A DNA stretch of 46,030 nt from an uncultured Eubacteriales bacterium (GTDB lineage: Bacteria > Bacillota > Clostridia > Oscillospirales > CAG-272), in NCBI GenBank assembly GCA_900544985.1, contig UQXK01000010.1:1-46030 (forward strand). The letters run 5' to 3'. The position numbers and the translations under genes are program-made. Under the pieces are notes generated by a model that had not been told where the DNA came from, ran no database searches, and was given only the letters and a program-made list of their open reading frames with translations. Below, piece after piece: positions 1-8,288 of this stretch. The number at the start of each line of letters is the position of its first letter. The first letter of the stretch is position 1.

Positions 1-52
1 CTCCGAAAGAAAGGTGTGTTCTTTTGCCTACTTTTCTTATAAGAAAAGTAGG
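1..52 (-). repeat. Modular palindromic repeat, site 0 (cut by window edge)
   Basis: Head end of the repeat family described at 5686-6100, read on the minus strand. Positions 27-52 are a perfect 26-bp palindrome (module A): CCTACTTTTCTTA followed by its exact reverse complement. It begins at the base directly after the TAA stop of the cardiolipin synthase gene (53-55). Positions 1-18 are the start of module B (reverse complement of CACACCTTTCTTTCGGAG); the rest lies outside the window. Confidence 0.85.
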
Positions 53-1573
53 TTACAGGAGAGGCGCGAGCGTGCGCAATATCGTATCGAACATTCTTTC
101 GAAAATATTTCGTTTTCTGTTTTCCGTCGTTATCTCTCTTGATTTTTTGAAAGTTTCGAGATTGTCGTTTCTCACTTCTGCAACAGACGGTGTTTCTACC
201 ATCAGTACGCCGCATTCGAAGTGAAGATACAAACTTCTGAAATCGAGATTTATTGTTCCGACCACGGCAATCCTGTCGTCGCTTACTATTGATTTTGCGT
301 GAACAAAGCCTTCTTCGTATTCATATATCTTGACGCCTGCGGCAAGAAGCGGAGGATAGTTTGATCTTGTGAGTCTGTAAACTATCTTTTTGTCGGGTAT
401 GCCGGGTGTTATTATGCGTACATCTACACCGCGTTTTGCCGCGAATGTGAGCGCGTTTTTCATCTCATCGTCTATTACGAGATACGGAGTTGAAATATAA
501 ACATATTTTGTTGCGCGGGATATTATGTCTATATAGACGTTTTGGGATATTGATTCATCGTCGAGCGGGCTGTCGCTGAACGGCTGGGTAAATCCCGTAC
601 CTGAAAATTCCTCCATGTGGTGCTTTTCGGGATGATATATTTCAAAATCTTCTTTTGTGCTGTGGATAACATTCCACATCTGCAAGAACATATATGTCAG
701 ATTCCATACTGCTTTCCCGTGGAGCATTATTCCCGTGTCTTTCCAGTATCCGTATGGGTAGATTATGTTCATGTATTCGTCGGCGAGATTTATTCCTCCC
801 GTGAATGCCGTATGACCGTCTACAACGAGAATTTTTCTGTGGTCGCGGTTGTTCATTACTGCGCTTATGAGAGGAATGAACGGATTGAAAGCGAGCGCTT
901 TTATTCCCATGGAATTGAGCTTTTTCGTATATCCCGTGGGGATTTTCGAAAGACATCCGACGTCGTCGTAAATGACTCTTACATCGACGCCTTCTTTTGC
1001 CTTTTTAACGAGAATGTCGAGTATGGAATTCCAGACTTTTCCTTCGCCGATTATGAAATATTCGAGGAATATGAAATGTTCTGCCTTTGATATCTCGCTT
1101 ATTATCTGCGGCCACATCGATTCGCCGGAGGGAAAATATTTCGTTTCCGTATTGTCATATACGGGATATCCGCAGTTTTTCAGATATTTGGCGCAGGTAG
1201 CGTCCCTTTCTTCCATTTCGGAGAGAACTTTTTCGTCCTGCTTTAAGTTTTCGGTTATTATTTCGTCGGTGTTTTTGAATTTCTTCCTTAGAACTTTTGC
1301 ATATTTCTTGTTCCCGAAAAGCAAATATATCAACACTCCGAAAATAGGGAATATAAATATCGGTATCAGCCATGCTATTTTGTATGACGGATTTGTATCG
1401 CGGTTTATTATATAAATTACAAAAACCAGACCTATTACGGAAAACAAAGCGTTTATCCACGGAGCATACGCAGATACTCTCAAAAGAAGTATTATACACC
1501 ACAGTATCTGTAAAAATATTACAAATATCGTAAGCCCCATTCGGCTTAAAAGTTTTGTGAGAATTTTTTTCAT
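53..1573 (-). CDS. cls: Cardiolipin synthase (phospholipase D family)
   Basis: Membrane enzyme that joins phosphatidylglycerol molecules to make cardiolipin. The 506-residue protein has two N-terminal membrane segments (about 12-32 and 43-57, with another hydrophobic stretch near 66-86). Two HKD catalytic motifs follow, each with a downstream GxINL: HRKILVVD (H245, K247, D252) and HAKSIVSD (H425, K427, D432). This is the normal bacterial Cls layout and length. It is the last gene of a tight minus-strand run with the Nif3-like gene (5-bp gap) and trmK. The TAA stop is followed immediately by a repeat palindrome that may act as its 3' end. The neighbours do not share a pathway with it. Confidence 0.93.
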   Translation of the reverse strand: MKKILTKLLSRMGLTIFVIFLQILWCIILLLRVSAYAPWINALFSVIGLVFVIYIINRDTNPSYKIAWLIPIFIFPIFGVLIYLLFGNKKYAKVLRKKFKNTDEIITENLKQDEKVLSEMEERDATCAKYLKNCGYPVYDNTETKYFPSGESMWPQIISEISKAEHFIFLEYFIIGEGKVWNSILDILVKKAKEGVDVRVIYDDVGCLSKIPTGYTKKLNSMGIKALAFNPFIPLISAVMNNRDHRKILVVDGHTAFTGGINLADEYMNIIYPYGYWKDTGIMLHGKAVWNLTYMFLQMWNVIHSTKEDFEIYHPEKHHMEEFSGTGFTQPFSDSPLDDESISQNVYIDIISRATKYVYISTPYLVIDDEMKNALTFAAKRGVDVRIITPGIPDKKIVYRLTRSNYPPLLAAGVKIYEYEEGFVHAKSIVSDDRIAVVGTINLDFRSLYLHFECGVLMVETPSVAEVRNDNLETFKKSREITTENRKRNIFERMFDTILRTLAPLL

Positions 1574-1578
1574 ATCTT

Positions 1579-2358
1579 TTATTTTACTGTAAATATTTCG
1601 GGCTTTCCGGCGTATTCTTCCGTATATATTCCGTCAAAGCCAGATGATTCCACCATTGTTTTCAGCGTTTGAAGCACGGGAGCTTCCGTATAGTAATGAC
1701 CCGCGGTAATTGTTACAAGACCTGCCGCCGCGGAATCGAGAAGCGCATTATAGCTTGCTTCTCCCGTTAAAAATGCGTCGGCGCCTGCGCTTTTTGCATA
1801 CGGAATAAAATCTTTACCGCCTCCGCCGAGCACGGCTACGTTGTATATCGGTCTGTCCTCTCCCGCAAAATCGACATACGGGGCGGAAAGCCTGTTTTTT
1901 ACAAGTGTGCAGAATTCTTTTGCCGTCATTTTTTCCGGAAGATGTCCTATTCTTCCCATTTTTTCGTTTTCAGGTCCGAAAGGTACGGCGTTTTCTATTC
2001 CGAGCAGTTTTATAAGCGTGTCGTTTACTCCGCCGCCTACCGAATCGAGTCTTGTGTGAAAGCTCATTACGGAGATTCCGCTTTTTATAAGGGATATGGC
2101 ACGGCGTGAGACCGTGTTTTCTCCGTTCACGGAACGAAGCGGAGAAAATATCAGCGGATGGTGTGTTATTATCGTATCAAATGAGTTTTCTTTTGCGAAA
2201 TTTATTACATTATCCGTTGCGTCGAGTGCGAAGAGAATTTTTTTCACTTCCGCGTTTTCGTCCGGGCAGACCATAAGTCCGTCGTTGTCCCATTCGCTCG
2301 AAAGCGAGCGCGGTATCTTCTCTTCGAGAAAATCGTATAAAGCTTTTACAGTCGTCAA
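1579..2358 (-). CDS. Nif3-like dinuclear metal-binding protein
   Basis: Member of the Nif3/YqfO family, sometimes labelled GTP cyclohydrolase I type 2 homolog; the cellular role is unsettled. The 259 residues carry the family signatures: SEWDNDGLMV near the N terminus, the HH metal motif in TIITHHPLIF, FHTRLDSVGGGVNDTL, and the C-terminal AGHYYTE that supplies His and Glu ligands. The start has to be TTG at 2358, because no ATG or GTG occurs before the conserved WDN motif. That TTG overlaps the trmK TGA stop, so translation is probably coupled. The trmK-nif3 pairing is common in Firmicutes. The long form with an inserted PII-like domain is not present; this is the short version. Confidence 0.88.
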   Translation of the reverse strand: MTTVKALYDFLEEKIPRSLSSEWDNDGLMVCPDENAEVKKILFALDATDNVINFAKENSFDTIITHHPLIFSPLRSVNGENTVSRRAISLIKSGISVMSFHTRLDSVGGGVNDTLIKLLGIENAVPFGPENEKMGRIGHLPEKMTAKEFCTLVKNRLSAPYVDFAGEDRPIYNVAVLGGGGKDFIPYAKSAGADAFLTGEASYNALLDSAAAGLVTITAGHYYTEAPVLQTLKTMVESSGFDGIYTEEYAGKPEIFTVK

Positions 2359-3056
2359 TTTTCCGTACCGTTCCTTTCTTTTTTTATTTCTTCGATAAGT
2401 CCGCGCTCAAAAGAGGCGTCCTTTCCGCTCGATTCTTTGCCTTCTGCTTTTTTTGTAAGGGAAGATATTTTCTTTTCGCAAAGATATGCAAAAAGTTTCG
2501 GATATTCTCTCTTTTTATCTATGTTTTTCTTTCCCAGAACAAGGTCGAGATCTGAATAATTGTGTTTTTCTCCGTCGTAAACGGCGCAGATGACTTCGTA
2601 TATTCTGTCTTTTTCGCGGGAAAGACTTTCGTCGGTTATTAAAAATCCGTTTTCACAGAGGTATTTCCTCAGTTCCGCCGTGTTTCGCATGGGTTGCAGT
2701 ATAAGGCGTGTATCGGATATTTTCTTTAAATCCGCTCGTTCCACTATTTCTTCTATAAGCGTGCCGCCCATTCCCGCTATGACGATATCGGTTTTCCCGC
2801 CGAGAGGGATATTCGGTACGCCGTCGGCTCTCATGATTTTTATTTTTGAAGAAAGCCCTGCAAGTCTTGCGTTCAGCTCCGCGCGTTTGCACGGTCCCTC
2901 GTTTATGTCGGAAGCGACGGCGTCCGCTATTTTGCCGCTTTTCAAAAGCGCGATCGGAAGGTAAGCGTGGTCTGTTCCCACGTCTATAAGGAACGTTCCT
3001 TCACGTACAAGAGAGCCTATTGATGATAATCTTTCGTCGAGTTCTATGGGAAACAC
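2355..3056 (-). CDS. trmK: tRNA (adenine-22-N1)-methyltransferase
   Basis: SAM-dependent enzyme that methylates N1 of A22 in tRNA. The 233-residue protein opens with the family pattern LDERLSSIGSLVREG, then the SAM-binding motif LIDVGTDHAYLPIAL, the acidic ASDIN strand end, and DIVIAGMGGTLI, which matches the TrmK catalytic-region motif. The start is GTG at 3056; AAAGGCG lies just upstream, closer than ideal. It is the first gene of the trmK-nif3-cls run and overlaps the Nif3-like gene by 4 bp. A hairpin at 3073-3101 separates it from the DUF1858 gene, so a weak promoter or read-through must feed this operon. Confidence 0.9.
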   Translation of the reverse strand: MFPIELDERLSSIGSLVREGTFLIDVGTDHAYLPIALLKSGKIADAVASDINEGPCKRAELNARLAGLSSKIKIMRADGVPNIPLGGKTDIVIAGMGGTLIEEIVERADLKKISDTRLILQPMRNTAELRKYLCENGFLITDESLSREKDRIYEVICAVYDGEKHNYSDLDLVLGKKNIDKKREYPKLFAYLCEKKISSLTKKAEGKESSGKDASFERGLIEEIKKERNGTEN

Positions 3057-3072
3057 CGCCTTTCAAATAAAT

Positions 3073-3101
3073 CCCTCTTCTCCGTGATACAGAGAAGGGG
3101 G
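3073..3101 (-). terminator. Hairpin downstream of the DUF1858 gene
   Basis: CCCTCTTCTC and GAGAAGGGG flank a 9-nt loop. On the minus strand it is followed by a short AT-rich stretch (ATTTATTT) rather than a clean T run. It may partly terminate the DUF1858 transcript before trmK. Confidence 0.5.
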
Positions 3102-3126
3102 ATTTGTCGATGATGTCGTGAAACGT

Positions 3127-3324
3127 TTATTTTGCGAGGAATTCGTTTATCTTTTTAACGAGCTCGTCCGCATTTGTTCCGTGTACCGCGCAAGCCATTT
3201 CTATGCTTTCACCGCGGGATGAGGGACATCCGAGACAGTGCATTCCTATTTCGAAGAAAAACTGTGCCGTTTCGGGATTAAAATCGAGAACGTCGCCGAT
3301 TATCGAATCTTTTGTTACCTGCAT
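3127..3324 (-). CDS. DUF1858 domain protein
   Basis: A 65-residue protein starting MQVTKDSIIGDVLDF, matching the small DUF1858 domain that is also found fused to hybrid-cluster and redox proteins. The motif HCLGCPSSRGESIEMAC holds three cysteines and a His, consistent with a metal or redox role, which is inference. The frame is open further upstream, but an AGGAGG at 3331-3336 sits 6 nt before the ATG at 3324 and a consensus promoter lies just behind it, so the short form is the real one. The gene is probably a single transcription unit. Confidence 0.88.
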   Translation of the reverse strand: MQVTKDSIIGDVLDFNPETAQFFFEIGMHCLGCPSSRGESIEMACAVHGTNADELVKKINEFLAK

Positions 3325-3364
3325 TTCTATCCTCCTAATAAAATAATTATATATACAATATATA

Positions 3365-3393
3365 ATTATACTTTCCGAAAGAGCACTTGTCAA
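3365..3393 (-). promoter_or_regulatory. Consensus sigma-A promoter of the DUF1858 gene
   Basis: Minus strand: TTGACA (3393-3388), 17-bp spacer, TATAAT (3370-3365), about 40 bp upstream of the start codon. Both hexamers match the consensus exactly. Confidence 0.85.
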
Positions 3394-3510
3394 TACGCTT
3401 TTATTTCTTTTTTCGGCGTTTTTCATCATAAAGAGTGCTATTTTGTGGAAAACAGACAATATGATGACGTATTTTTCTATTGATATTGCGAAACATAAAC
3501 AACTATAATC

Positions 3511-3539
3511 TTGAAATAATAGGATTTTTAATGTATAAT
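3511..3539 (+). promoter_or_regulatory. Sigma-A promoter of the EF-G-like gene
   Basis: TTGAAA (3511-3516), 17-bp spacer, TATAAT (3534-3539). The transcript would have a leader of about 75 nt with AAGGAG upstream of the ATG at 3622. Confidence 0.8.
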
Positions 3540-3621
3540 AAAATCAAGATGATATTTTCCGCGGATTTTCCGCCGGATTATTATATATGATCTACACTAC
3601 AAAATAAGGAGAGTAATTATC

Positions 3622-5685
3622 ATGGTTAAGATTCCCGCAAAAGACATAAGAAATGTTTGCCTTGTCGGACATTGCTCGTCCGGCAAAACAAGTTTGGCTG
3701 AGGCTATGCTTTATATAGCCGGAAAAACAGACAGACTTGGAAAGACGGCAGACGGAAACACCGTACTTGATTACGATCCGGAATCCGTTAAAAGAGGTTT
3801 TTCGGTTTCTATGTCCACCGCGAATATAACGTGGAAGGATGTTAAAATAAATATACTCGATACTCCGGGGTATTTCGATTTTTCGGGAGAGGTGAGCGAG
3901 GCTCTGCGTGTTGCGGCTTCCGCGCTTATCGTCGTGGACGGAAAAACAGGCGTGGATGTCGGAACGGAGCTCGCTTTCGACGCTACGGGAGAAGCGAATA
4001 TTCCGCGCGCTTTTGTAGTAAATAAAACAGACGATCCCGAAGTAAAATTCGATATGGTTTTCAAAGAGATACGCGATTCTTTCGGTCATACGGCGTGTCC
4101 TATGTTCCTTCCGATAAACGACGGAACGCACGAGGGTATACTCGATCTTGTAAATATGTGCAAATACACATACAACAAGGACGGAACGCGTGAAACATCG
4201 GAAATACCGGAGGAATACGTGGGCAAAGCCAACACGTACCGCGGAATGCTCATGGAATCTCTCGCCGAGACGAGCGAAGAGATGATGGATAAATTCTTCT
4301 CCGGTGAAGAGTTTACAACAGACGAGATAATCACGGCGCTCCGAAAGGGCTTCCTTGAAGGAACGACGGCACCCGTTTTCTCCACTTCTGCCACGAATCT
4401 CTGGGGAGTTCGCGTTCTTCTCGATACGATAGCGGATACATTCCCGAGCCCGATTTCAAGAAGAGCGGAGAAAATAACGACAAACGACGGCGAACGCGAT
4501 TTCAGAATAAAAGAAGAGGGCATGACGTCCGTATTCGTCTTTAAGACCGTTGCCGATCCTTTTGTCGGAAAAATGTCTTTCTTTAAGGTCATGACGGGCG
4601 AGCTCAGGCGCGATATGACGCTTACGAATCTTACAAACGGAACGTATGAAAAATTTGCCCATATATATACGCTCTGCGGCAAAAAGCAGACAGAGGTCGA
4701 TACGCTTTGCGCGGGAGATATAGGTATGACCGCGAAGCTCTCGAACACGAATACAAACGATACGCTTGCGGCAGAGAGCGCTATGCCGAAATATACACCT
4801 ATCTCTTTCCCGCAATCGTTTATGCAGATGGCGGTAAGACCGAAAACAAAGGGCGATGAGGATAAGATATCCCAGGGCATTGCAAAACTTTTGGAAGAAG
4901 ACCCGACGATCCGCTATGAAAACAATGCCGAAACAAAAGAACAGCTCATATTCGGTCAGGGCGATATTCATCTTGATGTAGCGGTCGCAAGACTTCAAAC
5001 CCGTTTCGGCGTTGCGGTAGAGCTTGCAAAGCCGAAAATCGCATACAGGGAAGCGATAAAAGGAAAAGCCGATATAGAAGCGAAATATAAAAAACAGTCG
5101 GGCGGTCACGGTCAGTACGGTCATGTAAAGATAGTGTTCTCTCCCGCGGAGGAAGACGGACTTACATTCACGCAGTCTGTTGTCGGCGGTACTGTTCCGA
5201 AAAACTATTATCCGGCGGTAGAAAAAGGACTTCTCGATTCCATGCAGCACGGTGTGCTTGCGGGATATCCGATGATAGGTCTTAAAGCCGATCTTTATGA
5301 CGGTTCGTATCACCCTGTCGATTCTTCCGAAATGGCGTTCAAGGTTGCGGCAAGCATGGCGTACAAAGAAGGACTTCCGAAAGCGAAACCGATAATACTC
5401 GAACCTGTCGGAAAGCTTTCCGTATATGCGCCGTCGGATATGATAGGCGATATAATGAGCGCCGTAAATAAACGCCGCGGCAGAGTGCTCGGAATGTCTC
5501 CGACCGAAAAGAAAGGCGAACAGCTTGTCGATGCGGAAGCTCCTTTCTCCGAAATGAGCGATTTTGCAACTCAGCTCCGCGCGATAACGCAGGGCAGGGG
5601 AAGATATACCTTCTTCTTTGAAAGATACGAAGAAGTTCCCGAGCCTATAACTCAAAAAATAATATCCGAATCACAAAAAGAATAA
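3622..5685 (+). CDS. Elongation factor G-like GTPase (EF-G paralog)
   Basis: Full-length 687-residue translational GTPase with the EF-G domain order (G domain, domain II, then III-V). G motifs are visible: P-loop GHCSSGKT at 16-23, DTPGYFDF at 80-87, and NKTD at 134-137. These differ from canonical EF-G (AHxDAGKTT, DTPGHVDF, NKMD). The switch I RGITI motif is replaced by RGFSVSMS at about 58-65. This matches the EF-G-like/EF-G2 clade found beside a normal fusA in many Clostridia, whose role in elongation or ribosome recycling is not settled. It has its own promoter and AAGGAG site and is convergent with nadA. The TAA stop runs straight into a repeat hairpin. Confidence 0.88.
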   Translation: MVKIPAKDIRNVCLVGHCSSGKTSLAEAMLYIAGKTDRLGKTADGNTVLDYDPESVKRGFSVSMSTANITWKDVKINILDTPGYFDFSGEVSEALRVAASALIVVDGKTGVDVGTELAFDATGEANIPRAFVVNKTDDPEVKFDMVFKEIRDSFGHTACPMFLPINDGTHEGILDLVNMCKYTYNKDGTRETSEIPEEYVGKANTYRGMLMESLAETSEEMMDKFFSGEEFTTDEIITALRKGFLEGTTAPVFSTSATNLWGVRVLLDTIADTFPSPISRRAEKITTNDGERDFRIKEEGMTSVFVFKTVADPFVGKMSFFKVMTGELRRDMTLTNLTNGTYEKFAHIYTLCGKKQTEVDTLCAGDIGMTAKLSNTNTNDTLAAESAMPKYTPISFPQSFMQMAVRPKTKGDEDKISQGIAKLLEEDPTIRYENNAETKEQLIFGQGDIHLDVAVARLQTRFGVAVELAKPKIAYREAIKGKADIEAKYKKQSGGHGQYGHVKIVFSPAEEDGLTFTQSVVGGTVPKNYYPAVEKGLLDSMQHGVLAGYPMIGLKADLYDGSYHPVDSSEMAFKVAASMAYKEGLPKAKPIILEPVGKLSVYAPSDMIGDIMSAVNKRRGRVLGMSPTEKKGEQLVDAEAPFSEMSDFATQLRAITQGRGRYTFFFERYEEVPEPITQKIISESQKE

Positions 5686-6100
5686 CACACCTTTCTTTCG
5701 GAGAAAGGTGTGCCAAAGAACTTTGCTCAAAAAGCACCACTTTATTTAGGCGAAGCTTTTGGGATTCCAAAGGACTTTTCACGAAAAGTCCTTTGTGTCC
5801 GGGTTTGGGGCATATGCCACAACTTACCTTTCTTTCGGAGAAAGGTGTGCCAAAGAACTTCGCTCAAATATACCACTTATTTTGGCGAAAGCTTTTGAAG
5901 TTCCAAGAAACTTTTCTCGAAAAGTTTCTTGTGTCCGGGTTTGGGGCGGAAGCCCCAACATTCAATGCACACAAAAAGCACGGCATTGCCGTGCTTTTTA
6001 TTTTTTTGTCATTATATGTTGGAACTGCCGTTCCAAACCTCCGCTTTAAGGGGCTTTTTGTAAAGAGCCCCTTAAAAATCCGCAAAAACTTCGCACCGAA
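5686..6100 (+). repeat. Modular palindromic repeat, site 1 (two tandem units)
   Basis: Reference copy of the family. Unit 1: module B hairpin 5686-5712 (arms CACACCTTTCT/AGAAAGGTGTG, loop TTCGG) starting at the base after the EF-G-like TAA; a linker; module D hairpin 5768-5795 (CAAAGGACTTTTC/GAAAAGTCCTTTG); a broken module E near 5803-5821. Unit 2: B at 5826-5846, linker, D at 5904-5931 with altered but still pairing arms (CAAGAAACTTTTC/GAAAAGTTTCTTG), E at 5941-5958 (TTGGGGC/GCCCCAA), and F at 5973-5999 (AAAAAGCACGGC/GCCGTGCTTTTT), which has the form of an intrinsic terminator. A tail adds hairpins at 6019-6036 and 6046-6075. The site lies between convergent genes. Short reading frames inside it are not genes. 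Confidence 0.9.
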
Positions 6101-6136
6101 CGCACCGCTTTGTTTTGGCGTGCTTTTATATTAAAT

Positions 6137-7054
6137 TCAGCCCCCGAGTCTTATCATCTCGTCGATGCAAACGCGCGCTTTTGCGATAACTTCATCGTCC
6201 AAAACGATCTCTTCTCCGCCTTGTCCGCGAACCGCATTGTATACGTCCACAAGAGTGGTTGCCTTCATATTCGGGCAGATGAGATTTTTTGAAAGGGGAT
6301 AGAAGCGCTTGTCCGGAAATTTATATGCGAGCTCCTCTGCGATGCTTATTTCCGTTCCGATAATGAACTCTTTGCTGTCGCTCTTTGAGGCGAAATCGAG
6401 TATTCCGGATGTCGAACCGACATAATCCGCCATTTCGCTTATAGCGGGGACACATTCCGGATGTACCAAAAGAAGCGCGTCGGGATGAGCTTCTTTTGCC
6501 GCTTTTGCCTCTGCGGGTGTAATGCGTGCGTGTATCGGACATCCGCCTTGAAGAAGTTTTATGTTTTTTTCCGGAACCATAGAGGCGACGTATGCGCCCA
6601 GATTGCAATCGGGAATAAATATAATATTGTCGTTGTCAATATTCTTCACTATTTTTACTGCGGAAGAAGATGTTACACATACATCGCACACGGTTTTAAG
6701 CGACGTTGTGGTGTTGATGTAAGCGACTACTGTGTAATCGGGATAGTCTTTTTTTACCGAGTTTATAAGTTCTACGTCCATTTGCTCTGCCATAGGGCAA
6801 CCTGCGATGGGATTGGAAAGAAGCACTTTTTTGTCAGGCGAAAGTATTTTTACCGTTTCCGCCATAAATCTTACTCCGCACATAAGTACGTTTTTTTGCT
6901 TTACCTCTTTTGCGAGTACGCTGAGCTTATATGAATCGCCGACGAAATCGGCTACTTCGCGCACTTCTGCGGTTTGGTAACTGTGCGCAAGTACGCATAC
7001 ATCGTTTTGTTTTTTCAGCTTTATTATTTCGTCCTGCATTTCGCGTATGGTCAT
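6137..7054 (-). CDS. nadA: Quinolinate synthase
   Basis: Iron-sulfur enzyme that condenses iminoaspartate with dihydroxyacetone phosphate to quinolinate in NAD synthesis; cytoplasmic. The 305 residues are typical of the short NadA form. Motifs seen: LAHSYQTAEV, MCGVRFMAETVKIL, CNLGAYVA, LVHPECVPA, GSTSGIL and LICPNMKATTL. The cysteines in MCGVRF, HPEC and ICPN are the expected three [4Fe-4S] ligands. The start is ATG at 7054 with AAGAGGA upstream. nadB and nadC are not in the window, so NAD synthesis genes are not clustered here. It is convergent with the EF-G-like gene across a repeat. Confidence 0.95.
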   Translation of the reverse strand: MTIREMQDEIIKLKKQNDVCVLAHSYQTAEVREVADFVGDSYKLSVLAKEVKQKNVLMCGVRFMAETVKILSPDKKVLLSNPIAGCPMAEQMDVELINSVKKDYPDYTVVAYINTTTSLKTVCDVCVTSSSAVKIVKNIDNDNIIFIPDCNLGAYVASMVPEKNIKLLQGGCPIHARITPAEAKAAKEAHPDALLLVHPECVPAISEMADYVGSTSGILDFASKSDSKEFIIGTEISIAEELAYKFPDKRFYPLSKNLICPNMKATTLVDVYNAVRGQGGEEIVLDDEVIAKARVCIDEMIRLGG

Positions 7055-7343
7055 TTTTGTTCCTCTTGAATTCTTTATTTATATTTTTCTGTTATGCACA
7101 TTTTATATCTTCAAAATCGGTTTGATAATTAAAGTTGTTTTTCTCCGAAGTAAAAGCGGCAATGATAGAAAAAGCGTATTCTTTACCTCGGAAAATAATA
7201 TCGCACTTTTTTGTTTATATTTTATCATACACAAAAAACGAAAAAAAATCAATAAAAAGATTATATGTCTGATAAAATAATTGTGCGTTTGCCACGGTAT
7301 TTTGGTTAAAAACGTAAAAAATAGAAAAAAATCATTTTGCTTA
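7055..7343. other. Intergenic region between nadA and tRNA-Val
   Basis: AT-rich, with no convincing open frame. It must hold the nadA promoter on the minus strand, but I see no close match to a consensus pair of hexamers and no riboswitch fold I recognise. Confidence 0.5.
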
Positions 7344-7372
7344 TTGCAATTATGATGTTTTTCTGGTATTAT
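7344..7372 (+). promoter_or_regulatory. Promoter of tRNA-Val
   Basis: TTGCAA (7344-7349), 17-bp spacer, TATTAT (7367-7372); transcription would start a few bases before the mature tRNA 5' end at 7383. Confidence 0.65.
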
Positions 7373-7382
7373 TATAAAGCAC

Positions 7383-7459
7383 GGGGTTATAGCTCAGCTG
7401 GTTAGAGCGTTACGTTGACATCGTAAAGGTCGTTGGTTCGAACCCAATTAACCCCACCA
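7383..7459 (+). tRNA. tRNA-Val (anticodon GAC)
   Basis: 77-nt cloverleaf. Acceptor GGGGTTA pairs with TAACCCC; D stem GCTC/GAGC; anticodon stem TTACG/CGTAA with loop TTGACAT (anticodon GAC); 5-nt variable loop; T arm GTTGG-TTCGAAC-CCAAT; discriminator A; CCA encoded. No intron or defect seen. Confidence 0.95.
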
Positions 7460-7709
7460 AAAGCAAACAGTGCCTGCATCCAATCATCGGGTAATCAAGC
7501 GCAAACTTTTTTCCATATTCTACTACGGGAAGTTCAGTTTTGAATGTTTTGACTACACCAATTGCAACCTGAAACGAACTGCTTTTTATGGCAGCGGGGT
7601 TAGGTTGCTTTTTGTTTTTTGACAAAGTAATCCCGGTGCCGCTCAAATGCAGTTGAAAAATATCTGTATTTTTGTTAAAATATATTAAAAGTATTTATGA
7701 GGTGTCGTT
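7460..7709. other. Non-coding stretch after tRNA-Val, possible gene remnant
   Basis: About 200 bp between the tRNA and the next gene. An open frame on the minus strand (stop near 7410, starting near 7646) runs into the tRNA itself, so it is not a real gene as it stands. Its upstream half (about 7470-7640) reads like protein sequence without stops and could be a leftover of a truncated gene; I do not recognise it. No tRNA-end duplication (att-like site) was found downstream. Confidence 0.3.
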
Positions 7710-8123
7710 ATGGATAGAAATCAAATTTATCAATTTATATCGGAACAAAAAACAGCGTTTATTGCTTCGGTCAATGAACAAGGCTTTCCTGTAATACGTG
7801 CAATGCTTGCTCCGCGAAAGATAGACGGCAACGAAATTTATTTTACCACAAACACATCATCGAATAAAATCAAACAGTATACTGCCAATAATAAGGCATG
7901 CATTTATTTTTACAAGCGCGGTAAATTCAAATATCAGGGTGTTTCAATAATAGGTGAGATGGAGATTTGCACCGATAAATCTACAAAAGAAATGATTTGG
8001 CGCTTTGGAGATAAAATGTTTTACAAACAAGGCGTAACCGACCCCGATTATTGCGTGCTGAAATTTAAAGGTATGACAGCCGAATATTATTGTGACTTTA
8101 AGATAGAAAAGATAGAATTATAA
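7710..8123 (+). CDS. Pyridoxamine 5'-phosphate oxidase-like protein
   Basis: A 137-residue single-domain protein of the FMN-binding split-barrel (PNPOx-like) family. It opens with the usual helix and strand pattern (FISEQKTAFIASVNEQGFPVIRAML) and continues with IYFTTNTSSNKIKQYTANNKACIYFYK, the typical strand carrying cofactor contacts. Members often bind flavin, F420 or heme; the substrate is unknown. The ATG at 7710 follows GAGGTGTC. Codons are more AT-rich than in the flanking operons, as in the next two genes, which suggests acquired DNA. It is convergent with the hydrolase across a strong hairpin. Confidence 0.8.
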   Translation: MDRNQIYQFISEQKTAFIASVNEQGFPVIRAMLAPRKIDGNEIYFTTNTSSNKIKQYTANNKACIYFYKRGKFKYQGVSIIGEMEICTDKSTKEMIWRFGDKMFYKQGVTDPDYCVLKFKGMTAEYYCDFKIEKIEL

Positions 8124-8200
8124 ATTTACATTGTAAATGAAATTCGTTTCAGAGGACTGCTTCCGCAACACGGAATCAATACCATTTTTTTGATTTTTAA

Positions 8201-8235
8201 AGCGCGGCAGAGATCTAAAAAATCTCTGCCGCGCT
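8201..8235. terminator. Hairpin between convergent genes
   Basis: Arms AGCGCGGCAGAGAT and ATCTCTGCCGCGCT (14 bp, perfect) with a 7-nt A-rich loop. The T runs on either side are poor, but the position between two converging genes supports a bidirectional terminator. Confidence 0.7.
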
Positions 8236-8288
8236 TATTGATATGAGCTTATAAAGCTGTACAATTTATTGATATATGATGTCGCAGA

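Noticed and set aside
5793..6134. 113-codon open frame (and similar frames at 11965-12183, 11894-12148, 28647-28910, 5759-6049)
   Set aside because: These are translations of the palindromic repeat in different frames; they share peptide pieces such as SGFGAEAPTFNAHKKHG only because the DNA repeat is shared. No ribosome-binding sites.
7410..7646. 78-codon minus-strand frame ending inside tRNA-Val
   Set aside because: It overlaps the tRNA and reads through its complement; a known kind of false gene next to tRNAs. Kept only as a possible remnant in the 7460-7709 entry.
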